Part shown: positions 9,253-17,205 of the stretch, piece after piece
How the letters are laid out: the number at the start of each line of letters is the position of its first letter
Position numbering within the stretch: the first letter of the stretch is position 1
Assembly (NCBI GenBank): GCA_947169155.1
Contig: CAMVON010000006.1
Span: 64,987 to 119,264, forward strand
Length of the DNA: 54,278 nucleotides
Reading direction: 5' to 3'
Source of the DNA: an uncultured Clostridiaceae bacterium
Lineage (GTDB): Bacteria > Bacillota > Clostridia > TANB77 > CAG-465
Translations under genes and position numbers: made by a program
The notes under the pieces: generated by a model
Seen by the model: only the letters and a program-made list of their open reading frames with translations
Databases searched by the model: none
What the model was told of the DNA's origin: nothing

Positions 9253-12024
9253 ATGAAGAAAAAAATCTTGTTATTCTCATTACTAATAATATTGAACTTA
9301 ATACTTTGTCCAAAAGTATTTGCATATGAAAATGGAAGGGAAGTTTTTGTAAGACACTTGGATATGAGTGGAAATTTAATTGATGGACTTTCCAATGTTT
9401 CACAAGAAGCAGTAGACAATGCAGGTAATAGTTCACTTATTGTAAATTCCACAGCAGATGATGCAACCATAGTTTATAGCGAATACTATGAATATCCAAT
9501 ATCTTCAACAATGGAAATTACAAAGTCACTTGTTATTGAGAATAACTTAGTTCATTATGTTTATTCAGGGTATAATGTTTGTACTATGCCAAGTCTAGAT
9601 GAAGCATATACAATTATGGAACAAAAACGTAGTGGAATTAAAAGTGGTACTTCTGAGTTAGATGTTACATCTGGTAATTTGAATTCTAATGCCGTATTTA
9701 AAACAATGCAATCTAACAATAATGATGTTACTATTATAGATTTCTATTATAGACCATCAACATCAAATAATGTTAGTCCAAAACTATATTCTAATACTAG
9801 TGTTTGGAATGGAAATGATGCTGGACTTACATCTAATGTGACTTACGTACCATCAGGTGAATATATTTATCCATACTTTGAAACACCAAGTTATTTTGTA
9901 AAAGATTTGGCATATGAAAAAGTAATAAGTAATGGAAAAGTTAGATATAAAGTTAATAGATATTCTGTATATAGACTTAATAGAGCAGAACTTATATCTT
10001 CTGAATCTAAACATTTAGGATTAAATGGACAAATAGAAATCACAGGTACTCTTGTAAGTAATACAGATCCTGCCGCAGCTTTTGGTGGCGTAGGAGATGT
10101 GTCTCCTGTTCCGGTTGTAAATCAAGATGGAATAAAATCTGTATTAATTAATATGGTAAATAATTATAATGCTAGTGATTCGACTTTTTTACCTGGTAGA
10201 GGAGAACTTGATGATACTCAAGGATATCTTACAGGTAAAGCGGATTTTGATGCAAATATTATTACTAAAAATGATGCACTAAATGGACTTAGAAGTGCAA
10301 AAGGAAAAGTATATTATACAGAATATAATGTAATTTCTAATTCAGATGTTGGTGGAGAACTATCTTATACATCTACAAATGATCATTATATTAATATATT
10401 TACTCCAGTAAAACTAAATCAACCACAAGTTACAGTTACAGGAAATGCATCAATAGATCACTCAGTTATTAATTCATCTACAGTAATACTTGCAGATGAC
10501 GCTACATTTGAAATTCAACTAAGTCAAGGAGATTTAGATTTTACATACTATAACAATATAACTGCTGAACAAAAAGCTAAGTTTGTAACTTACTATTATT
10601 TAATTTTTGATTTTGATATTATTCATAATGGCCAATTATATGAAAAAGGTAAAGTAGTTAGACTTACAAATCAAGGAAGATATAATAATGGTATTACATA
10701 TTTCTATGGACAAGTTGCACCAAATGAGACTTTGTCTAGAGATAATTCGAACCATAAAATCATTATTCTTGCTGCAGCAAAAAATATGCCTTCTACTGAA
10801 CTTCTTTATGAAGTTGCAGGACAAGAACTGGAAATTCAAGTAGATAAAACTATGGATCCTTCACAAAGAAAATACTTAACAGATAGTGGAGATAATACAG
10901 CTAACTTTGCAAATGATATAGAGTTTTCTGAAAATCATACTGATCCTCAGTTTACTAAAGGAGCTAAAATGTATGGTGATGGTTATTACTTTGCTATGTA
11001 TTCTGTAGCAGTAAAAACAGCATCTAAGATTTTTGATTTCCAAATAACAGATTGTAGTGATGTTGCATTCAAGAGTGTGTTTAGAAAGAATGATTCTATG
11101 GAGCTTGCTAATAATAGTTATTACTCTGGTATTAGACGTATGTTAATTACAAGTATTGGTAATAAAGAAAGTACTGCATTACTAGATAGAAATAATATTC
11201 ATATTAATGGTACTTCTTCTAATAGAACTTTACCACTTGGACCATATAAACATACTACAGCAAGTTATGTAAGTGCACCAAAACTTGGATATAGAATTGC
11301 ATATAGTGTTAAAACAAGTGGATATTATAGTCCAAGCCCTTCTGGAATTAATGCAAGAAAGATTAATATTAAACCATCTTACTACTATTTATCTAAAGAT
11401 GGCACAAATATAATTAAAGATATAGATTTGTATTATAAAGATGATAGTGGTAAATATAAGAAATTTATAGGAAGTAACTATAATATATACTTTATACCAA
11501 ATGATGGAAGTAGATATACTACAGATACGTATGCTTCAAATGTAAGTAATATGTCTACAAAACAAGAAAGCTTAAATATTGGTAGTTTGTCTGGTGAGTT
11601 TTCACTAACAGATTCAATGATGGCTCTTTCAGAGGATGGATATATTCAAACATGGTATGGTGAATTTAAACTTCCAAATACTACTATAGCTGTTAGAGCT
11701 GGAGATAATGTAGATAATGCACTAAAAGATGGTTATATAGGAGTTAAATTTGATATTTCATGTTTTGATGCATCTTTAAGTGAAACAATTTCATATAATG
11801 TATTAAATAAATCTGTTAATAATGCACCAAATACTACACAATGGGATTATGAGGGATATCTTGGATTCTCAAATCCAACTCAACCTATTAACCAAGATTC
11901 AAGTTTAAGACTACAACTTGAAAATGGTATTTGGGTAATAGATAACCAAGACACATATAATTTTGTTAGAGGAACAGTTCTTCTTTATGACATAGATGCA
12001 AGAGCTGCTGACGATATACAATAA
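9253..12024 (+). CDS. large secreted surface protein, possibly of the DUF5704 type
   Basis: A 923-residue protein with a classic signal peptide (KKK, a hydrophobic core, then cleavage probably after VFA at about residue 24). The mature part begins YENGREVFVRHLDMSG and is rich in Ser, Thr, Asn and Tyr, as expected of a beta-sheet surface protein. No transmembrane segment or sorting motif is visible at the C-terminus, so it is released or held by other parts of the apparatus. Patches such as IQTWYGEFKLPNTTIAV and FVRGTVLLYDID near the end remind me of DUF5704 proteins of Bacilli and Clostridia, but this is from memory. It is the last gene of the filament run and is followed by a strong terminator, so it is probably an effector or adhesin of the system. 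Confidence 0.5.
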   Translation: MKKKILLFSLLIILNLILCPKVFAYENGREVFVRHLDMSGNLIDGLSNVSQEAVDNAGNSSLIVNSTADDATIVYSEYYEYPISSTMEITKSLVIENNLVHYVYSGYNVCTMPSLDEAYTIMEQKRSGIKSGTSELDVTSGNLNSNAVFKTMQSNNNDVTIIDFYYRPSTSNNVSPKLYSNTSVWNGNDAGLTSNVTYVPSGEYIYPYFETPSYFVKDLAYEKVISNGKVRYKVNRYSVYRLNRAELISSESKHLGLNGQIEITGTLVSNTDPAAAFGGVGDVSPVPVVNQDGIKSVLINMVNNYNASDSTFLPGRGELDDTQGYLTGKADFDANIITKNDALNGLRSAKGKVYYTEYNVISNSDVGGELSYTSTNDHYINIFTPVKLNQPQVTVTGNASIDHSVINSSTVILADDATFEIQLSQGDLDFTYYNNITAEQKAKFVTYYYLIFDFDIIHNGQLYEKGKVVRLTNQGRYNNGITYFYGQVAPNETLSRDNSNHKIIILAAAKNMPSTELLYEVAGQELEIQVDKTMDPSQRKYLTDSGDNTANFANDIEFSENHTDPQFTKGAKMYGDGYYFAMYSVAVKTASKIFDFQITDCSDVAFKSVFRKNDSMELANNSYYSGIRRMLITSIGNKESTALLDRNNIHINGTSSNRTLPLGPYKHTTASYVSAPKLGYRIAYSVKTSGYYSPSPSGINARKINIKPSYYYLSKDGTNIIKDIDLYYKDDSGKYKKFIGSNYNIYFIPNDGSRYTTDTYASNVSNMSTKQESLNIGSLSGEFSLTDSMMALSEDGYIQTWYGEFKLPNTTIAVRAGDNVDNALKDGYIGVKFDISCFDASLSETISYNVLNKSVNNAPNTTQWDYEGYLGFSNPTQPINQDSSLRLQLENGIWVIDNQDTYNFVRGTVLLYDIDARAADDIQ

Positions 12025-12029
12025 TTATT

Positions 12030-12057
12030 AGAACAGGAGAAATCCTGTTCTTTTTTT
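12030..12057 (+). terminator. intrinsic terminator of the filament operon
   Basis: AGAACAGGA, a GAAA loop and TCCTGTTCT are followed by a run of seven T. It ends the transcript of the 12-kb filament-like cluster. Confidence 0.9.
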
Positions 12058-12124
12058 GTCTAAAAAGCACACAAGTATAATAATGTCGCAAGTCTAGAAT
12101 AGATATATAGTAGGAGGATATATA

Positions 12125-13120
12125 TTGAAAGCTAGACTTGCTTTTTTGTTTTTTGCTATATGTTTTTTACTATTTTTAATTGTAATAAGTAAATCAAGAA
12201 AAGATGAAGAGGTAAAAATTAATGAGGAAGTACATCATATCAGTGATATAGAGTTTCAATCTAAAGATTCTATTACCCTTTTAAGACGCAAAACAGGCAA
12301 AATAGAAGAACTTAATCTAAATTACTACATGTTATGTGTTGTGGCATCTGAAATGCCTTTTAAATTCGATTTTGAAGCTTTAAAGGCTCAAGCTGTTGTT
12401 GCAAGAACATATTTATATAACAAGATTGAAAAGAATTTAGAAGATGTGGCAGATGTTTGTGATGATTATTCTCATTGCCAAGCCTTTATTGATCTAAATG
12501 ATTTAGAGAGAATATGGAAAGAGGAAAAAAAATACTCAGACGAAGAAATAATGATTGGAGAAGAAAAAATTAAAAAAGCAATACTTGATACAGATGGAGA
12601 AATAATTACCTATGATGGAAAGATTATTAATGCGTTATTTCACTCAAGTAGTTATATGAAAACAGAAGATGCCCGTGCGATATGGAATCATGAGGATGTT
12701 CCATATCTTAGGTCTGTTGATAGTGTTGAAAATCCTTATGATAACTCGGAATCTGAATGTATAATCTCATTTATTAAGTTAAAAAATACTTTAATAGATA
12801 AAGGCTATTTTAATGAATTGAATATGGAAGATATTCAAAATATAAAGATTAATAGTTATACAGATAGTGGAAGAGTTAATAATATTAAAATTGCTGGTTC
12901 ATTAATTGATGCAACGGATTTAAGACAATTGTTTGGCTTAAAAAGTACATGTTTTACTATTAGCATTGAAGGTGATGAAATTATATTCCATGTTAAAGGT
13001 TATGGACATGGAGTGGGAATGAGTCAAGTAGGAGCAGATACATTAGCAAAACAAGGCAAGAGTTATAAAGATATAATCCAACATTATTATACAGGTGTGG
13101 ATATTACCAAGATTAATTAA
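12125..13120 (+). CDS. spoIID: stage II sporulation protein D, lytic transglycosylase
   Basis: A 331-residue protein starting at TTG behind TAGGAGGAT. SpoIID cuts glycan strands during engulfment of the forespore, working with SpoIIP and SpoIIM. An N-terminal anchor helix (about 4-22) is followed by the SpoIID domain. The conserved VVASEMP...FEALKAQAVVARTY block carries the expected catalytic Glu at residue 76. The C-terminal motif GYGHGVGMSQVGADTLAKQG is the family signature. The following genes spoIIQ, spoIIID and mbl keep the conserved clostridial order. In B. subtilis the gene is sigma-E dependent; I could not identify a sure promoter in the 65-base gap. Confidence 0.93.
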   Translation: MKARLAFLFFAICFLLFLIVISKSRKDEEVKINEEVHHISDIEFQSKDSITLLRRKTGKIEELNLNYYMLCVVASEMPFKFDFEALKAQAVVARTYLYNKIEKNLEDVADVCDDYSHCQAFIDLNDLERIWKEEKKYSDEEIMIGEEKIKKAILDTDGEIITYDGKIINALFHSSSYMKTEDARAIWNHEDVPYLRSVDSVENPYDNSESECIISFIKLKNTLIDKGYFNELNMEDIQNIKINSYTDSGRVNNIKIAGSLIDATDLRQLFGLKSTCFTISIEGDEIIFHVKGYGHGVGMSQVGADTLAKQGKSYKDIIQHYYTGVDITKIN

Positions 13121-13141
13121 ACAAAAGAAGAGGGAGAGATT

Positions 13142-13873
13142 ATGAAAATAAAATTTAATGGTTTGTTAGATAATATTCTAAATAATAAGAAAGAAGCAGA
13201 ATTCTCGGATTCTGTGAGGAAAGGATATGTACAAAGTGATGATGTTATCTCTAAAAAGCAGGGTGTTAGAATACTAACATCAATGGTGTTACTAATATCA
13301 TTAACATTAAGCTTAGGTTTTAGATTTGGAGAATTTAATAATTTGGTACATAGCTCAAATACAGATACAAGTAAAATTTATGCTAAACCACTAGAGAGCG
13401 TTGCAACATTTTCTGCTGTGGATGATGTGGACAACGAACTAGTATTTGCTACAAAATATGAAGAAAAGCTTATATTTTCAAAACCACTTGATGGACAAAT
13501 CCAGAAAATCTATTCGCCAGATAAGGTTGTATTTTCTAAAACATTAAATAAATGGAAAACTCATGATGGTATAGATATTGAAGCACAAGAGGGGACATTA
13601 GTTTTGTCTATGGAAAAAGGTGAAGTAATAAATGTATATGATGATGCACTTCTTGGAAAGACTATAGTTATATCACATATTGCTGGATATTATAGCCAAT
13701 ATTCAAATCTAGATGAAAATGTTTTTGTAAGTATAGGAGATAAAGTGGTTAAAGGACAAAGAATTGGTAGAATTGGTAAAACTGCTAAAAGTGAATTTTT
13801 AGACAATTCACATTTGCATCTTGCTGTGTACTTGGGTGAAAAAAGCGTAGATCCTACATATATTTTTAATTAG
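13142..13873 (+). CDS. spoIIQ: SpoIIQ-like M23 family endopeptidase
   Basis: A 243-residue protein with an anchor helix at about 43-60 and a LytM/M23 domain at about 115-243. The metal ligands are all present: H141 and D145 in the HDGID motif and H224-x-H226 in SHLHLAVYL. The B. subtilis protein has lost its first His, whereas clostridial SpoIIQ keeps the site, so this is the clostridial type and may be active. SpoIIQ is made in the forespore, spans to the mother-cell SpoIIIA channel and helps engulfment. It lies between spoIID and spoIIID, with short spacers on both sides. Confidence 0.88.
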   Translation: MKIKFNGLLDNILNNKKEAEFSDSVRKGYVQSDDVISKKQGVRILTSMVLLISLTLSLGFRFGEFNNLVHSSNTDTSKIYAKPLESVATFSAVDDVDNELVFATKYEEKLIFSKPLDGQIQKIYSPDKVVFSKTLNKWKTHDGIDIEAQEGTLVLSMEKGEVINVYDDALLGKTIVISHIAGYYSQYSNLDENVFVSIGDKVVKGQRIGRIGKTAKSEFLDNSHLHLAVYLGEKSVDPTYIFN

Positions 13874-13882
13874 GAGGTATAT

Positions 13883-14131
13883 ATGACAGATATTGAACTT
13901 AGAGCGAAGTCTTTTGCAAATTATATAATTGAAAATGGAGCTACCGTACGAGCTACGGCAAAGTACTTTGGTACTTCAAAGTCTACAGTACATAAAGATG
14001 TATCTGAAAGACTTTTAAAGTTTAGTCCTTCACTTGCCAAGGAAGCTAAAAAGGTATTAGATTATAATAAATCAGAACGTCATTTAAGAGGAGGAATGGC
14101 TACAAAATTAAAGTATAGCAAGATAAGTTAG
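13883..14131 (+). CDS. spoIIID: sporulation transcription factor SpoIIID
   Basis: An 82-residue DNA-binding protein behind TAGGAGGTAT. SpoIIID tunes mother-cell gene expression in sporulation. The helix-turn-helix is seen in GATVRATAKYFGTSKSTVHKD (about 19-38), followed by the typical VSERLLKFSPSLAKEAKKVL helix and a basic tail (ERHLRGGMATKLKY) that also contacts DNA. Length and sequence match the family closely. Genes before and after it agree with the conserved spoIIQ-spoIIID-mbl order. Confidence 0.95.
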   Translation: MTDIELRAKSFANYIIENGATVRATAKYFGTSKSTVHKDVSERLLKFSPSLAKEAKKVLDYNKSERHLRGGMATKLKYSKIS

Positions 14132-14140
14132 AAATAATGG

Positions 14141-14169
14141 TTGCAAAAAAGGCTTAGATGTAATATAAT
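14141..14169 (+). promoter_or_regulatory. sigma-A type promoter for mbl
   Basis: TTGCAA (14141-14146), a 17-base spacer and TATAAT (14164-14169) lie 25 bases before the mbl start, so mbl can be expressed in growing cells independently of the sporulation genes before it. Confidence 0.75.
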
Positions 14170-14193
14170 TGTAACAGAAAAGAGGGGATTAAT

Positions 14194-15213
14194 GTGATCT
14201 TTGGCGGACAAGATATAGGAATAGACCTAGGTACTGCAACTATCCTTGTATATGTTAAAGGAAAAGGTATCGTTTTAAGAGAGCCTTCAGTAGTTGCAAT
14301 AGACAAGAATACAAATCAAGTTCTAGCAGTAGGACAAGAAGCACGTAAAATGCTTGGAAGAACTCCAGGTAATATTGTTGCGCTTAGACCACTAAAAGAT
14401 GGTGTTATTTCAGATTATACTATAACTGAAAAGATGCTTAAGTATTTTATTAATAAAGTGTGTGGTAAATTTGTATTTGCACCAAAGATTATGATATGTG
14501 TCCCTTCAAGAGTAACTGAAGTTGAACGAAAAGCTGTTATAGATGCTGCAAGTCATGCTGGAGCTAGAAAAGTATATTTAATAGAAGAACCTATTGCTGC
14601 TGCTATTGGTGCTGGACTAGATATTACTAAACCATATGGAAGTATGATTGTAGATATAGGTGGTGGAACATCAGATATAGCTGTTATTTCTCTTGGTGGT
14701 TCTGTAAAGAGTACATCAATAAAAATGGCAGGAGATAAATTTGATGAAGCTATTATTCGTTATATTAAGAAAACTAGAAATGTTATGCTTGGCGAAAGAA
14801 CAGCCGAAGATATAAAAATTAACATTGGATGTATGTATCCTAAATCTGTTGTTGAAAGAATGACAGTAAAAGGTAGAAATATTACTACTGGTCTTCCTGT
14901 AGAAATAGAAGTATCAACAGAAGATACTTATGCGGCACTTCAAGAGTGTGCAGAAAAAATATTAGATGGTGTTCATCAGGTGTTAGAAGAAACTCCGCCA
15001 GAGCTTGTTGCAGATGTATCTGAACGTGGTATATATATCACTGGTGGTGGTGGTCTTGTATGGGGACTGGATAAATTAATAGCAGAAAAGACAGGAATTC
15101 CTGTTATGATTGCAGAAGATGCTCAATCATGTGTTGCAGTAGGAACAGGAAAAGCACTTGAACATGTTGAACTTTTTGAATCAGGAAATGCTATAAAAAT
15201 TAGAAAGTATTAA
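14194..15213 (+). CDS. mbl: rod-shape protein of the MreB/Mbl family
   Basis: A 339-residue bacterial actin, starting at GTG behind GAGGGG. The phosphate 1 motif DIGIDLGTATILVY, phosphate 2 motif VDIGGGTSDIAVISLGG and adenosine motif YITGGGGLVWGLDKLI are intact. MreB-family filaments guide lateral wall synthesis. The position after spoIIID is that of mbl in Bacillus and Clostridium, so mbl is preferred over mreB, but the paralogues cannot be separated by eye. It has its own promoter and terminator. Confidence 0.9.
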   Translation: MIFGGQDIGIDLGTATILVYVKGKGIVLREPSVVAIDKNTNQVLAVGQEARKMLGRTPGNIVALRPLKDGVISDYTITEKMLKYFINKVCGKFVFAPKIMICVPSRVTEVERKAVIDAASHAGARKVYLIEEPIAAAIGAGLDITKPYGSMIVDIGGGTSDIAVISLGGSVKSTSIKMAGDKFDEAIIRYIKKTRNVMLGERTAEDIKINIGCMYPKSVVERMTVKGRNITTGLPVEIEVSTEDTYAALQECAEKILDGVHQVLEETPPELVADVSERGIYITGGGGLVWGLDKLIAEKTGIPVMIAEDAQSCVAVGTGKALEHVELFESGNAIKIRKY

Positions 15214-15224
15214 TAGATAATATG

Positions 15225-15253
15225 GCACATAAGTATATCTTATGTGCTTTTTT
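15225..15253 (+). terminator. intrinsic terminator after mbl
   Basis: GCACATAAG, a 5-base loop and CTTATGTGC, followed by six T. It sets the next two genes apart as their own transcription unit. Confidence 0.9.
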
Positions 15254-15255
15254 GT

Positions 15256-15284
15256 TTGACATAATAAATATGGTGTGGTATAAT
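15256..15284 (+). promoter_or_regulatory. consensus sigma-A promoter of the frameshift operon
   Basis: TTGACA (15256-15261), a 17-base spacer and TATAAT (15279-15284): a perfect match to the consensus. It should drive strong vegetative transcription of the two frameshift-containing genes, which argues against them being silent relics. The leader is about 50 bases. Confidence 0.88.
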
Positions 15285-15341
15285 TTTGGCGTTTCAATAT
15301 ATATATTACTCAAAATATTAATATATAAGGAGGATAAGATT

Positions 15342-16167
15342 ATGATGTATGAGGAGAAAAAAGATTGCAAGAAGGACATTTTTACTGGTGAACTTATCAA
15401 AATTTCTTATGTTGGAGGCAAGAAGTGCTTAAATGATTTATTGGCTTGTGGACTTTTATTAGAGGTTAGACGGATATAGTCATTATAAGGCTGAAGGCAA
15501 ATATTTAAAAGATTCATTATTAGAGGATGACGTAGATAAGGTTGAAAACGACAGATATTTTTCAGCAGATTGGAAACGCAGTAGTATGTTTGATGTTTTT
15601 GAAAACAAAAATTATCAGATTATACTTACTGATGACATTATAGTTATTAAAACTAATGGAGACAATGTTCATATAGGTGACTGTGAAAATGATTTGGCAT
15701 ATTTGATTGATTCTATAATCATATCAAATAATCTAAAAGTTACTATGATTAGAACAGAAATAACTACAAAAGATTTAGTTGAAAAGATTGATGATATCAC
15801 AAGAGATTATAAGCATTTAAATCTTATTAAAAAACCTAGAGAGAAACAGAATATTTTAAGAGAAGAAAAAAATGTTGGCTATCCAAGACTTATAGATATT
15901 GCTGAGAATTTATCTACATCTTATGAGATAAACTATTTTAATGAGATGAAACCAAGTCTGTATAAGAAAGTAGAATTTTCAACGGCTGAGTATTATGATT
16001 TAAATGTTGGTAGAGTTATTATTAAAATTGCAACATATTTGATTAATTCTGATACTGCTGGATTTTCTAATGATATTATAATGGACCAAATCAAGAAACT
16101 TAGGACTTATGCAAAAAAAGAACTAAAGGATTCGTTTACAAAAGAATATATTGATAAGACTTTTTAA
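15342..16167 (+). CDS. unknown protein read through a +1 frameshift (first of pair)
   Basis: The start ATG 15342 follows TAAGGAGGAT. The first frame runs 45 codons to TAG at 15477-15479. The +1 frame is open from 15463 to the TAA ending at 16167. If the C at 15471 is skipped at the CGG codon, the product has 274 residues: 43 from the first frame and 231 from the second. The downstream frame has no ribosome binding site of its own before its first ATG (15586), so separate translation is unlikely. The N-terminal part is Lys- and Cys-rich (MMYEEKKDCKKDIFTGELIK); the rest is soluble, charged and has no signal peptide or motif I recognise. A patch YQIILTD near residue 92 resembles QKIVLTD in the next gene, and both proteins have nearly equal length, so they may be distant homologues. 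It is either a programmed-frameshift gene or a pseudogene; the same break in its neighbour favours the former. Confidence 0.6.
15463..15479 (+). promoter_or_regulatory. candidate programmed +1 frameshift site 1
   Basis: This is the 17-base overlap between the last stop of the +1 frame (TAG, 15460-15462) and the stop of the first frame. First-frame codons are GTT AGA CGG ATA TAG. Skipping one base at CGG (15471-15473) gives GGA TAT AGT (Gly Tyr Ser). A GAGG just upstream (15462-15465) could act as an internal Shine-Dalgarno stimulator, as in prfB. Confidence 0.55.
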
Positions 16168-16215
16168 CTTTTTAAGCTAGACATCCTTAGTATTAAAAAT
16201 AAGGAGGTTACAATT

Positions 16216-17053
16216 ATGAAAGTAAAAGAGGGGTTAAAATGTGGAGTAAAATATCAAGCAGATATTATTCGTATAGGATACAGAGCCTATGAATATTTAA
16301 AAGAAGATAATGAATTAATACATCGTGGTATGTGGAATAAGATAAGTAGAGCTATTAAAGCTTTAATGGTTAATCGGGTATAAAAGTTACTTAATAAGAG
16401 CTGCTGAAGCAGATGTTCATTGCTTACCAGAAGATTTTATTTATGTCTTTAGAGATGAAATAAGAGAAATAGCCAAAAATGTTTATGAACCTGGAAGAGA
16501 TGAAGATATTATTCTTTTAAAAAAAGGAGAACAGAAAATAGTTCTCACAGATAACTTCAAAAATAATTCTATTACTATACAGGTTGAAGGTGAATATAAA
16601 CCTAAAGAAGTATTTAGAGCATTAGATATTTTAACAATGTACATATTGTTAGATGAACCAATGGATAAATATGAGAAAAACTTGTATATTGATGGAATTG
16701 TTTATGAAAAGATTATCCATGATATCTCTATTCCTAGAAGAGCACATTGGAAATATAGGTTTATAGATAATGAATTTAAAGACGTAAAAGAAGATGAAAG
16801 CTTTAAAGTTCAATCTACACTTTTGTATGATGATGGATTTAATATTTCAAGTATTAATTTTATTGTTATTGATTCATTTTTACATGCTTATACTCATGAG
16901 ATTAGCTATATCAGTGGAGACAAAATTGGTACAAAAGTAGATGGATATGATATAGAAATTGTTGAATATGTTAAACTATTACAACAAAGAATTTATGAGT
17001 GTTTAGAGAAGAATTTTACAGATGACTTTACTGCACAACTTAATTTAATATAA
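16216..17053 (+). CDS. unknown protein read through a +1 frameshift (second of pair)
   Basis: The start ATG 16216 follows AAGGAGG. The first frame runs 55 codons to TAA at 16381-16383. The +1 frame is open from 16367 to the TAA ending at 17053. A +1 shift at the CGG codon (16375-16377) gives a 278-residue protein: 53 residues, then Gly-Tyr-Lys and on, 225 in all. The first ATG of the downstream frame (16637) lies deep inside the open frame and has no ribosome binding site. No membrane segment or signal peptide is seen. The product is charged and looks soluble; I do not recognise a family. It shares a promoter and terminator with the preceding gene and nearly matches it in length. After the shift both proteins begin G-Y-x-[HS]-Y or close to it. 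Confidence 0.6.
16367..16383 (+). promoter_or_regulatory. candidate programmed +1 frameshift site 2
   Basis: The overlap of the two open frames is again exactly 17 bases and matches site 1 at 12 of 17 positions. First-frame codons are GTT AAT CGG GTA TAA. Skipping the C at 16375 gives GGG TAT AAA (Gly Tyr Lys). The shared design is NGGTTANNCGGRTATAR. Confidence 0.55.
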
Positions 17054-17091
17054 TTTAAAAATAAAATTAATTATAATTTAATAATCGTTTT

Positions 17092-17125
17092 AGACGTGAA
17101 TTTTACTAATTCACGTCTTTTTTTA
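17092..17125 (+). terminator. intrinsic terminator of the frameshift operon
   Basis: AGACGTGAATT, a 5-base loop and AATTCACGTCT (11-bp perfect stem) are followed by a long T-run. Confidence 0.92.
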
Positions 17126-17148
17126 TAATCATTTGGACTATTTTTGCG

Positions 17149-17177
17149 TTTACAAATGGCAAAAAAAATAGTATAAT
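17149..17177 (+). promoter_or_regulatory. sigma-A promoter of polC
   Basis: TTTACA (17149-17154), a 17-base spacer and TATAAT (17172-17177). The -10 box overlaps an in-frame ATG at 17176, which therefore cannot be the polC start. Confidence 0.85.
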
Positions 17178-17205
17178 GAGGGAGATAAAAAGAGGAGGTT
17201 ATATT

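Noticed and set aside
15222..15341. Upstream extension of the first frameshift gene
   Set aside because: It covers the mbl terminator and the promoter; the AAGGAGG site points to ATG 15342.
15342..17053. Simple pseudogenes as the explanation of both frame breaks
   Set aside because: Not fully excluded, but the shared site design, strong promoter and intact long downstream frames in both genes argue against it.
17176..17205. An upstream ATG for polC
   Set aside because: It lies in the -10 box (TATAAT, 17172-17177) and upstream of the AGAGGAGG that serves GTG 17206.
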